Below are positions 19,373 to 28,285 of a stretch of 37,121 bases of DNA, piece after piece; position 1 is the stretch's first letter; every line of letters starts with the position of its first letter. A model generated the notes under the pieces. The model was not told the origin of the DNA. It did not search any database and saw nothing but the letters and a program-made list of their open reading frames with translations. Position numbers and translations under genes: made by a program. The stretch spans positions 1 through 37,121 of the forward strand of contig JASJDT010000011.1 in the NCBI GenBank assembly GCA_030065655.1, in the 5' to 3' direction. The DNA comes from Desulfocapsaceae bacterium. GTDB lineage: Bacteria > Desulfobacterota > Desulfobulbia > Desulfobulbales > Desulfocapsaceae.

Positions 19373-19414
19373 AAAGGTTTGTTACCCATTTTTCAAGCAT
19401 GACGGAGAAGAGAT

Positions 19415-19687
19415 ATGGAAATTATAATCGGTTCAACGCCTCCACTTGGACCATCAGATGACAGTCCAAAGGTTCGGGAATCAAATACCGTGGAGGCAAA
19501 ACTGCTCCATGTCAGACCACCGCGCCGTGGCATAGCTGGACCTTCTGGAGCCGAACGTAGGATGAAGAAAACTTGTGACCCGATAAATGGGAGAGTCTTG
19601 ACGCTGATGGTGATGGATGGCAACACCCTGCCTAAAGACATTGAAAAGGCCAACTATCGCGTGAGTCTGCGTTTCCATCGCATGTGA
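19415..19687 (+). CDS. Small hypothetical protein (90 aa)
   Basis: ATG with GGAGAAGAG SD, promoter-like hexamers upstream, in a gap between two minus-strand genes. No family recognised. Confidence 0.5.
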   Translation: MEIIIGSTPPLGPSDDSPKVRESNTVEAKLLHVRPPRRGIAGPSGAERRMKKTCDPINGRVLTLMVMDGNTLPKDIEKANYRVSLRFHRM

Positions 19688-19748
19688 CAGGAAACCGTCA
19701 GTCTTTGCAGAGATGGAAAGCCAGATTGGCTTTAGCGCCCTGTTGGGG

Positions 19749-22103
19749 CTAGTAGACGTTCATTGTCCATATGCCGCAGGGGCAAGTGTCTGCACAAAAG
19801 CCGCAGGCGATACACTTTTCATCATCGGATACATACTCATAGTCTGCTTCCACAGGAACTCCCGCCACCTCTTTCTGGGTGATCTCCCGACGGGAAATTG
19901 CGCCTGTAGGACAGATGGTTTCGCAGAGATGACAGTCTCGGCATGCTGCACACGAAAGACAGCGATTGGCCTGCTCATTTTCCGATGAACCGGCTGATTC
20001 GGGCACGTAGTGAGTGATGGTAAGTGTCTGCAGAGGAATGACTTCCTTGGAAAATGGCTGCCAGGGGATGTTCTTGAAATTTGCCAGAATGTATTCGGCA
20101 GCAGTTTTACCTGCCCCTAAAGCATTGGTCGCCAACCCTGGACGTTCCACATCGCCGATAGCCATAACCTTGGCATCGCTAGTGAGATGAGCCTCATCCG
20201 TTTTGATCCACGATGCCCCGCCCACGGTAACCGTTTCCACTGATCCCGGTAAAAATGGCAGTGCAGGTACATCGCCGATGGAGATAATAACCGTCTGCGC
20301 TGGGATTAAATCCCCGTCCTCAGTGATCAGTCCCTCATCGGTAACTTCTTTGGTAACAATTGGCCAGAGGAAGGTCGCCCCATGTTTCTCCGCGGCTTCT
20401 TTTTCAAATCCAAAAGCAAGTGGTTTCTGGATGTCTACCAGCGTTACCTTCTCGGCGCCTAGACGATATGCTTCACAGGCAACATCACAGCCAACATTTC
20501 CCGCACCGATTACCACAACCTCTTTGCCTACCTTGGTGGTATTGTCACTTTTTGCTTTTTTGAGAAAATCCAGAGCGGGTATAACCTTGTTGCTGCCTGG
20601 GAACTGAAGTTTTCTTGGCTTGTGCGTACCAACAGCAATGACCACGTAGTCAAATTCATCGTGCAGTTTGGTAAAAGATTCCTTGTCCATATCAGTATTG
20701 AGATGGACATTGATATTTGGGGTTTCGACAAATCTGCGGATTTCTTCATCCCAGATTGCCTGGGACAGGCGTTCCCAGGGAACTACCTGGGCGAGTTTTC
20801 CGCCAAGTTTATCGTCACGTTCATAGATATGGGCTTCCACCCCCTCAAGAGCAAGTTGCCAGGCTACATTCATGCCGCCCGGACCACCGCCGATGATGGC
20901 CACTTTTTTACCAAGGGGATCTGCAATTTTCAGGGATTGATGTCTACTCACCGAACGGCCAAGTACCTGCATTTCGATCGGTTGATCGACACCACCGCGG
21001 GAACAGTTTTCCATGCAGAGGTTGGGGCATATCGCCCCACAAACAGATCCCGGCAGTGGGGTGTAGCCAAGGACCAACTCATAGGCCTCATCGATTCGTC
21101 CTTCTCTAATCAAACGAAGGCGATCTACAGTTGGAATATGGATAGGACAGTAATAGGTGCAGGGAGCGGCTTTTTCGCTGTTGGCCCACCAGGGTTTGTA
21201 ACGGCGCATCTCTCCGGTGACAATCGCATCAATTGTGCTGCGATCAAGACCAGGTGCGAGGTCGCGCAACGGATCGCCACCACCAAAGGCATTGTTCCAG
21301 AAGGTGTTGCGGTACTCTGCCATCGGCATTGGACCTGAGAACATCAATGCTCTTTCTTGGGGTGACACGGCCATGAGTGCCTGCCATTCTTCACGCACAC
21401 TCAGCTCATCTAGGAGCTCAGGGCGCTCGATTTTTTCGAGATAACCAGGCAGACGCTCTCTCAGCCACTGCCACTGGTCATCATCAAGGGCCTGAAGTTT
21501 AGCGTTGGTTTTTGAATAGGAATCGTCAATAGGACCACGAAAATAGATGGTACCGCCAACCATACCGACACAGGGGCGATAGCCGAGAACATTTTGGGGA
21601 TTCTTGGCCTCAACGTTGCATACAACCGCGATTCCACCACAGTTAAATTCAGCAAAGGAATCACCCGTGGAACCAAGTATCCAGAGTTCGGGACGTTGAT
21701 AATCGGGATTCCACTTGGTCATGGTCAAGCCCCGGGCACCGATGGAGCCGGCGATATATACCTTGCCGTTGGCCATGGCATTGCAGACACCGTTGGTGGC
21801 ATTGCCCCTCACCGTTATTTCAGCGCCAATGTTGAGATAGCCAACATCGTCTGAGGCCGCACCCTCACAGATTATCTCGGTTCCGGGCATTCCCATGCAT
21901 CCAAGTCGTTGACCAGCAGGTCCCTTGAGACGCAGGGTAAGTCCACCTTCTCTTTCCAGGCGAATGCCGATGTTGTGTTGGCCATAGGTTTCCAGAAGGA
22001 GCTCCGGAGCCTTTTTAGCAGCCTGGAACACAAGCTTTTCAAAATCCATTGAGTCGAGGCGTTGCCCCTGCTCATCGAGACCTTTAACTACTGGAATTGT
22101 CAC
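19749..22103 (-). CDS. Glutamate synthase GXGXG (GltB C-terminal-like) domain fused to GltD-like FAD/NAD(P) oxidoreductase with C-terminal 2x[4Fe-4S] ferredoxin
   Basis: N-terminal GxGxG-type helix region (GAEITVRGNATNGVCNAMANGKVYIAGSIGARG); AAPCTYYCPIHI, VAIIGGGPGGMNVAWQLA, VVVIGAGNVGCDVA; CLSCAACRDCHLCETICPTGAI and CIACGFCADTCPCGIW. Confidence 0.88.
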   Translation of the reverse strand: MTIPVVKGLDEQGQRLDSMDFEKLVFQAAKKAPELLLETYGQHNIGIRLEREGGLTLRLKGPAGQRLGCMGMPGTEIICEGAASDDVGYLNIGAEITVRGNATNGVCNAMANGKVYIAGSIGARGLTMTKWNPDYQRPELWILGSTGDSFAEFNCGGIAVVCNVEAKNPQNVLGYRPCVGMVGGTIYFRGPIDDSYSKTNAKLQALDDDQWQWLRERLPGYLEKIERPELLDELSVREEWQALMAVSPQERALMFSGPMPMAEYRNTFWNNAFGGGDPLRDLAPGLDRSTIDAIVTGEMRRYKPWWANSEKAAPCTYYCPIHIPTVDRLRLIREGRIDEAYELVLGYTPLPGSVCGAICPNLCMENCSRGGVDQPIEMQVLGRSVSRHQSLKIADPLGKKVAIIGGGPGGMNVAWQLALEGVEAHIYERDDKLGGKLAQVVPWERLSQAIWDEEIRRFVETPNINVHLNTDMDKESFTKLHDEFDYVVIAVGTHKPRKLQFPGSNKVIPALDFLKKAKSDNTTKVGKEVVVIGAGNVGCDVACEAYRLGAEKVTLVDIQKPLAFGFEKEAAEKHGATFLWPIVTKEVTDEGLITEDGDLIPAQTVIISIGDVPALPFLPGSVETVTVGGASWIKTDEAHLTSDAKVMAIGDVERPGLATNALGAGKTAAEYILANFKNIPWQPFSKEVIPLQTLTITHYVPESAGSSENEQANRCLSCAACRDCHLCETICPTGAISRREITQKEVAGVPVEADYEYVSDDEKCIACGFCADTCPCGIWTMNVY

Positions 22104-22260
22104 TGATAACTCCTTATAGCAATGGTAATCTCACCGGTACTGTCTTTACGGTGAAAGATATCTATCGTTATCGAAGAGATGCATTTTTAAATGGCAATAG
22201 CACTGTTTCCTAAACCTCTGCATACTCTCGTTTCACATGATCAACTACTATCAACAGAAC

Positions 22261-23901
22261 TTAACAAACGTACTTTATTTGCAGACGCTCGGCCGCATCC
22301 TTGTCATTTATACCCAAGGCATCTGACATACCCACGGGGAGGCTCTGCGAGCGTCCCAATGGTGCCATGATCTTTTTTACCTCTGTTCTGATGGACATGA
22401 AAACGTCGACTACACGCTGGGACACCAGATCCGGATCAAGCCTTCGGTATAATTTCGGGTTCTGGCTGGTAATGCCCTTCGGGCAGATACCAACATTGCA
22501 GACGTTGCAGCGATTCTTTTCGTTGCCGAGACAACCTGCAGCGGCCTGCATGATATATTTGCCGATATGAACGCCGGAAGCGCCCAACATGATAAGTGCC
22601 ATGCCGTTTTGAGCGACATTACCGTTCTTGCCAATTCCACCGGCAGCAAACAGTGGTATTTCGTTTTGTTTACCCTGCGCGGCGAGGTCGAGATAACATT
22701 CGCGGATATTTGAAGCAACCGGATGGCCGGTGGCGTTCATGGAGACGTCATAGGCAGCACCGGTGCCTCCGTCGATTCCGTCAATCATCAGGCCGGCAGC
22801 ATAGGGGTTACGCACCAGATTGTTGAGCACGGATTTGGCGGAAGTTGATGCCGAGATTTTTGGATACACCGGTACCTTGTGAGAAAATGCCGTAGAAAGG
22901 GTCTGAATCATCTTCATGACACTTTCCTCAATGGAGTAGAGCGTTTGGTGTACTGGAGGAGAGGGCAGATCTACACCTTCGGGAACGCCGCGCAGTCTGG
23001 CAATAAGTTTGGAGACTTTATACCACATGAGCAGACCACCATCACCGGGCTTGGCACCCTGACCATACTTTATCTCAATAGCGGCGGGATCACACTTCAT
23101 CTCCGGGATTGCCCGAATAATCTCATCCCAACCGAAATATCCCGAAGCAATCTGTAAAATGATATATTTAAGATAGGGGCTTTTGAGCACCCAAGGGGGA
23201 CAACCGCCCTCACCGGTGCACATGACCACGGGGATACCCAGTACTTCGTTACAGTACGCTACACCCTGCAGAAGACCTAGCCACATGTTCGGCGAGAGAG
23301 CACCAAAGGACATGGAACCGATAACAAAGGGGAATATCTCCCGGGTTGGTGGGATCCAGCCGCCGTTTTTACTTTTTTCAAGAAACTCTTCCGGTGGCAG
23401 AACCCGGCCTAGAGAGGTGGTGATATTAAACTCATGACGGCCTGCATCAAGCGCTGGATCGGTGAGCATGGAAATTCGATCAAACATGATGCGGTCAAGC
23501 AACGTGGGGCCTGTGGCATTCCTTCTTCCCCCACGCTTATAGGGCTCACCTTTGCCGTTATGATAGAAAAGAGAGCGATTTTCGTTAGCGTTGGGAAGAG
23601 GTGAAATGGCCTCATTGGGACAGACCATCTCGCACATAGCACAACCTATGCAACTGTTTTGCATTTCAGTTTTCTGCCGAATTCCGGTGAAATTGCGATA
23701 CTCTGTTTCACGTTTATGAGCAAAAACGTCCAGCTTGGGAATTCGTTGTCTCCGGTGGGCCAGGTAGATGGCACTGCGGGGACAGACCGCGGTACATTGG
23801 CCACAGAGAGTGCATCTGTCCTCACGGTGCTGGATTATCCAGGTGTGGTCGCTGTAGGTTAAGCTGCTTGGTGTAACGGATACGGATCGAGCTGAGACCA
23901 T
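22261..23901 (-). CDS. Glutamate synthase FMN-binding domain protein with N-terminal ferredoxin motifs
   Basis: CTLCGQCTAVCP and CIGCAMCEMVCP; PFVIGSMSFGALSPN, IKYGQGAKPGDGG, DGIDGGTGAA, AAGGIGKNGNVA; C-rich NRCNVCNVGICPKGI. Confidence 0.93.
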   Translation of the reverse strand: MVSARSVSVTPSSLTYSDHTWIIQHREDRCTLCGQCTAVCPRSAIYLAHRRQRIPKLDVFAHKRETEYRNFTGIRQKTEMQNSCIGCAMCEMVCPNEAISPLPNANENRSLFYHNGKGEPYKRGGRRNATGPTLLDRIMFDRISMLTDPALDAGRHEFNITTSLGRVLPPEEFLEKSKNGGWIPPTREIFPFVIGSMSFGALSPNMWLGLLQGVAYCNEVLGIPVVMCTGEGGCPPWVLKSPYLKYIILQIASGYFGWDEIIRAIPEMKCDPAAIEIKYGQGAKPGDGGLLMWYKVSKLIARLRGVPEGVDLPSPPVHQTLYSIEESVMKMIQTLSTAFSHKVPVYPKISASTSAKSVLNNLVRNPYAAGLMIDGIDGGTGAAYDVSMNATGHPVASNIRECYLDLAAQGKQNEIPLFAAGGIGKNGNVAQNGMALIMLGASGVHIGKYIMQAAAGCLGNEKNRCNVCNVGICPKGITSQNPKLYRRLDPDLVSQRVVDVFMSIRTEVKKIMAPLGRSQSLPVGMSDALGINDKDAAERLQIKYVC

Positions 23902-25001
23902 ATTGTCAGTTCCTTTCTATCGTTGGGAATTATTACGGTGTGTTCACGCATTGGCTGAAAATCAAGAGAGGGGTCGCGTTCCGGCACCAGTGCATCGACG
24001 CCGCACATTTCGGAGGCGATTGCCCATTCACCGGGGCGTCCTCCTACTGTTGCCGGACGTAATTTCTTGTGGTCCATGACAATAAGGCAGGTCTCATCTG
24101 GGAGGGTGCCGATAACGGCATTGGGACCATCAATAATCAAACGTCGGCAGACATCCCTCAAGCCACGGAGAAAATCTCCTTGAGGATGTTTTGCCAGCTC
24201 TTGATCGCGCAAGGGGGTGATAATATGTTTGTAGGCCTGCAGGGGGAGCTTCAGTTCCCTGAGAGTATAATGCAGGATATGGGCAAAGACTTCCGAGTCG
24301 CTTTGGTAACCAAGGTATCCCGGTAGCTTACGACCGAGCAACCAGTCGCGAATAGGCACGAAAGCCGTGTTTTCACCGTTGGTCATGGTTGCTATACCTT
24401 GGATGAAGAAGGGATGGCAGGCATAAAGGTTTATGCCATAGTTGGTGTTTTGTCGTCCCTGAGCCATGCACACTCTCGACTTGATCTGGCCGTCATGGAG
24501 CTTGAGGGCGTCACCGATTTGCAGTGGCCAGCCCACCTCTTTGATCATGGCAACATCGGGGTAAAAAGAGAAGATGCTAAGATCGCCGCCATGCTCCTCG
24601 CCTATTTTTCGCAAGGCTATACGAGTACGCAGCATTTCATCTTCTCTTTCCTCAGTTGACTTTTCTTTGAACTCCGCTGGCATTCTGTAGGCACGTAGTA
24701 GATAGCGGTAGCGATCCTGTGCCTCGATGAGACCATGTTTCATGTCAAATCGATGATCGTATTTGAGTTCGTAGCCATGACTATCCATAAATTCATCAAG
24801 CCGGTATTCCGCTTTCTTGGTATGGGCAACACCGGAGAGAACCGGGAATCTGGGATTATACTTGAAGTCTTCAAATTCCAGTCCTCTCAGCAATAGTCCC
24901 AGGCCTGATCCGTCATATCCTTCTTTCATGGCTTCCATGGCGGTAAGCACTGAATATGGTGAAAACGGCTCATTGGCTGTTTTTAAGGCTAAACGACACA
25001 T
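23859..25001 (-). CDS. Glutamate synthase glutamine amidotransferase (class II GATase) domain protein
   Basis: N-terminal MCRLALK with Cys2 as the expected nucleophile; YNPRFPVLSGVAHTKKA; NGENTAFVPIRDWL; AVIGTLPDETCLIVMDHKKLRPATVG. Confidence 0.85.
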   Translation of the reverse strand: MCRLALKTANEPFSPYSVLTAMEAMKEGYDGSGLGLLLRGLEFEDFKYNPRFPVLSGVAHTKKAEYRLDEFMDSHGYELKYDHRFDMKHGLIEAQDRYRYLLRAYRMPAEFKEKSTEEREDEMLRTRIALRKIGEEHGGDLSIFSFYPDVAMIKEVGWPLQIGDALKLHDGQIKSRVCMAQGRQNTNYGINLYACHPFFIQGIATMTNGENTAFVPIRDWLLGRKLPGYLGYQSDSEVFAHILHYTLRELKLPLQAYKHIITPLRDQELAKHPQGDFLRGLRDVCRRLIIDGPNAVIGTLPDETCLIVMDHKKLRPATVGGRPGEWAIASEMCGVDALVPERDPSLDFQPMREHTVIIPNDRKELTIWSQLDPYPLHQAA

Positions 25002-25332
25002 GTTTTCTCCTGATAGAGTGATATATACTGCCGGCGGCAGAGAGTAATTACGGCAGAATGTGAACCGGTGGGGGTACTTCTGACCAGGTAATAATGAATC
25101 CTAGGTGACGAACGTGTATAAATATCATGAAAATACAGGTAAGTCAATATAGTTTAACTGAGAGGAATAAGGGGGAGAACTATCTGAAAGAGATGAGAAA
25201 AAACGAATTCCAAAAAAATGATTTGTATTTTGGTGCAAAGGCAAGGTCTCAAACGAGCGCTCAAATAACACATTGTTGAAGTTGAGCAACCAAGTTAGCC
25301 GTAATAGTTGACGAGCAACTTAGAACAATCAT

Positions 25333-25367
25333 AAAAAAAGCTCCGCAGGCAAATTGCCAGCAGAGCT
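25333..25367 (-). terminator. Rho-independent terminator downstream of tatA
   Basis: Minus strand: AGCTCTGCTGGCAATTTGCCTGCGGAGCT hairpin followed by a T run (plus-strand A run at 25333-25339). Confidence 0.75.
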
Positions 25368-25403
25368 TGAAGTATTGAATAAGACTTTTTGTGGTATGAA
25401 TGT

Positions 25404-25649
25404 CTATTTCAGTACCTTGCCAACATTTTTTACTTGATTGACGGTTTCCTTGATCTCGCCAGCTTCTTTTACGCCCGGGATACTATCAACCACTTCCTTG
25501 CCGCCTTCTTCAACATCCTGTATGCCTTTTTTAAAAGAAGTAATGGCTTTGCCTAGTCCTGAGCCTATTTCCGGCAATTTTTTTCCACCGAAAATGAGGA
25601 AAGCAATGGCCAAAATAACCACAAGTTCCGGCGTTCCTAGTCCAAACAT
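25404..25649 (-). CDS. tatA: Sec-independent translocase TatA/E
   Basis: [42 protein letters not shown]. Confidence 0.93.
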   Translation of the reverse strand: MFGLGTPELVVILAIAFLIFGGKKLPEIGSGLGKAITSFKKGIQDVEEGGKEVVDSIPGVKEAGEIKETVNQVKNVGKVLK

Positions 25650-25689
25650 GATGACCTCCTAACAGTATTGTGCAATGTTGTCCGGGTAA

Positions 25690-25884
25690 TTATGAGGAAG
25701 AATCGTTTTTATCCTTATCGTCAATCTTCTTTTCCGACTCTTCATCCTGGTGCTTGGTTGCTTCCTTGAAGTTTTTTATGCCTTTACCAATACCCGAGCC
25801 AATTTCCGGGAGCTTGCCTGCTCCGAAAATAATCACAATAATTACCAGAATAACGATAAGTTCCGGCATTCCAAGTCCAAACAT
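25690..25884 (-). CDS. tatA: Sec-independent translocase TatA/E (second paralogue)
   Basis: [42 protein letters not shown], charged tail. Confidence 0.9.
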   Translation of the reverse strand: MFGLGMPELIVILVIIVIIFGAGKLPEIGSGIGKGIKNFKEATKHQDEESEKKIDDKDKNDSSS

Positions 25885-26097
25885 AATACATCCTCTAGTG
25901 GTGAGCTTTACCAGATGGTGCTGACCTTCAGCACATCATGGCAGCATTTAGTGTTTAGTGGAAATCTGACTTTAGATTAGTCCGTGGAGAAAGTCAAGAC
26001 TGGTGAGGACTCCTTGTCTTTTTACCTGCTCCTAAAAGTGTGTGAAAAAAGGGTGTGACGGCAGTACTTGCTGAGAGGCTATCTGCTTATGATCTTG

Positions 26098-27423
26098 TCA
26101 GTTACGCAATTCAACAATGTTCTTAGCCATTTTTCTCATTGTTGCCAAGAGCTTGGACTCATCAATAGTCAGGAGTTGGCGATTTTTCATGAGTGGCCTG
26201 CCATTAACATATGAATGGATGACATCGCTACCTCTAGCCACATAGGTGAGGTGGGAGGGGAGGTTGTAAAGAGGGACCATGTGCGGCTGGTCCAAATCGA
26301 GAACGATAAAATCCGCTTTTTTACCTACCTCAAGAGTACCAAGCGTTCTTTTTCTGCCCAGGGCATGGGCCCCACCAATGGTTGCGGCCGCAAGGGTGGT
26401 TTCTGCATTCATCACGGTCGGGTCCATGCACCTGGCCTTGTGGGTCTGGGCGACACTGTTCATTTCGCTGAACATATCGACATCATTGTTGCTGGCGCTG
26501 CCATCGGTTCCAAGGCTGACATTTATACCATGCCTGAGCATCTCAACTGTTGGAGCCAGGCCGGAGGCGAGTTTCATATTTGATTCGACACAGTGAGCAA
26601 CGCTCACTTGACGTTTACTTAAAAGTTCCATGTCGGTCGTGGTAAGCTTGACGCAATGGGAAGCAAGGGTGTTGCTCCCCAGCAAACCAAGATTGTCAAG
26701 GTGTTCAACCGGGCGAAGGCCATAGCGCTGGCGGCAGGTGTCGACCTCCACGTCATTTTCAGAGAGATGAATAACGTAAAGGCTGTTGTTCTCTTCAGCC
26801 AGGGCACCGAGCCTGGTCAGCAGGTCGGGTGAGCAGGTGTAGACGCTGTGCGGGTCGGTGGTGATGGTTACGAGCTCATTGTCTTGGTATTCGGCAAACA
26901 TCTCCTGCAGATAGGCGATGCCATTTGCCATTTCTCCATAGCAGGGAGATGGGAAATCATAGAGAACTTCGCCAACCCAACCGCGAATACCGGTGCTGTC
27001 AACTGCCCTCGCTACCTCTTTGGAAAAGAGATACATATCGCAGAAGCTCGTGGTACCTGAACGGATCATCTCGGCGATGGAGAGCAGGGTTGACTGAAAG
27101 ACCATTTCCGCACTAAGTTCGGCTTCGATGGGAAAAATATGTTTTTCCAGCCAATCCATGAGAGGAAGATCGTCGGCAAGTCCCCGTAGGCATGACATGG
27201 CGGCATGAGTATGGGTGTTTATAAGTCCCGGCATAATCAGTCCATGTTCTTCCCAGATAACTTCAGTTTCCGGGAACTTAGAGCGTAATGCATCCAAAGT
27301 ATCCACTGCTGTTATGGTATCACCACTGACACCAATTGCCCCCTGCTCAATGACACTTGTTTGACGATGGGTTGGCAGGACGTAGCGGGCAGCGGCAAGA
27401 TAATCGGGAGATGTGGTATTCAT
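26098..27423 (-). CDS. mtaD: 5-methylthioadenosine/S-adenosylhomocysteine deaminase-type amidohydrolase
   Basis: GLINTHTHAAMSCLRGLADDLPLMDWL, HLSEN, VAHCVESNMKLASG, LGTDGSASNNDVDMFSEM, GKKADFIVLDLDQPHMVP. Confidence 0.92.
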   Translation of the reverse strand: MNTTSPDYLAAARYVLPTHRQTSVIEQGAIGVSGDTITAVDTLDALRSKFPETEVIWEEHGLIMPGLINTHTHAAMSCLRGLADDLPLMDWLEKHIFPIEAELSAEMVFQSTLLSIAEMIRSGTTSFCDMYLFSKEVARAVDSTGIRGWVGEVLYDFPSPCYGEMANGIAYLQEMFAEYQDNELVTITTDPHSVYTCSPDLLTRLGALAEENNSLYVIHLSENDVEVDTCRQRYGLRPVEHLDNLGLLGSNTLASHCVKLTTTDMELLSKRQVSVAHCVESNMKLASGLAPTVEMLRHGINVSLGTDGSASNNDVDMFSEMNSVAQTHKARCMDPTVMNAETTLAAATIGGAHALGRKRTLGTLEVGKKADFIVLDLDQPHMVPLYNLPSHLTYVARGSDVIHSYVNGRPLMKNRQLLTIDESKLLATMRKMAKNIVELRN

Positions 27424-27447
27424 GGCACGAGCAGTTGCTGGAACTGA

Positions 27448-28284
27448 TTAGAGGCTTGAAAGTATTTTGGTAACGAGTTTTTTCAATTGTGGTTCAACGC
27501 GGGCGGCAGCGTCAATTATGTCCTCCAGAACGATGGGAACAAAATTGTCGGGATCATTCACATTGGAAACCACCGAAAGCCCAAGTACCTTGAGACCACC
27601 GTGTATGGCAACGATAACTTCGGGAACCGAAGACATTCCCACTGCATCCGCACCTGCCTGTCGCAGAAATCGGGTTTCAGCCGGTGTCTCGAGGCTCGGT
27701 CCAGGGATGCAGGCATAAACGCCAGTCCCGATATTGTCAATCTTGCAGGCAGTGGCACAAGCAAAGGCCGTCTTGATGAGATCTTGGTTATATGGCTCAG
27801 AAAGGTCGGGAAAACGCGGTCCCCAGCTATCTACGTTGGCTCCTCGCAAGGGATTTTCCCCAAGAAAATTGAGGTGATCCCGAATAACCATAATGGAGCC
27901 CGGTTGTAAATCGGGATTAAGACCACCGGCGGCATTGGTTATGAAGAGGTGCTCTGCCCCTAAAAGCGATAGTGCCCTGACAGGCAAGGCTACTTCCTTA
28001 GTTGAATAGCCCTCGTAATAATGAAATCTGCCCTGAAGGACAACTACTTTATGATCGCCCAGCCTACCGAGAATAAGGTTACCTTGATGACTTGTCACGG
28101 TTGGGGTAGGAAAATGAGGAATTTCACTGTAGGGAAGAACATAGTCCGCCTCGATATCGTGGGCAAACTCGCTGAGACCGGTGCCCAGTTGGATGATAGT
28201 GCGAGGTGTGTAATCGAGCTTTCTCTTGAGAAAACTTACACATTCTTCAACCTGTCGTTGATAGTCCTTATCCGTCATTGACAT
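27448..28284 (-). CDS. Purine-nucleoside phosphorylase (PNP family I)
   Basis: IIQLGTGLSEFA, GRFHYYEGYS, FITNAAGGLNPDLQPGSIMVIRDHLNFLGENPLRG, PGPSLETPAETRFLRQAGADAVGMSSVPEVIVA. Confidence 0.93.
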   Translation of the reverse strand: MSMTDKDYQRQVEECVSFLKRKLDYTPRTIIQLGTGLSEFAHDIEADYVLPYSEIPHFPTPTVTSHQGNLILGRLGDHKVVVLQGRFHYYEGYSTKEVALPVRALSLLGAEHLFITNAAGGLNPDLQPGSIMVIRDHLNFLGENPLRGANVDSWGPRFPDLSEPYNQDLIKTAFACATACKIDNIGTGVYACIPGPSLETPAETRFLRQAGADAVGMSSVPEVIVAIHGGLKVLGLSVVSNVNDPDNFVPIVLEDIIDAAARVEPQLKKLVTKILSSL

Positions 28285-28285
28285 T

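Noticed and set aside
20622-21338. 238-aa plus-strand ORF within the glutamate synthase fusion gene
   Set aside because: Antisense to a strongly supported CDS; no family signature.
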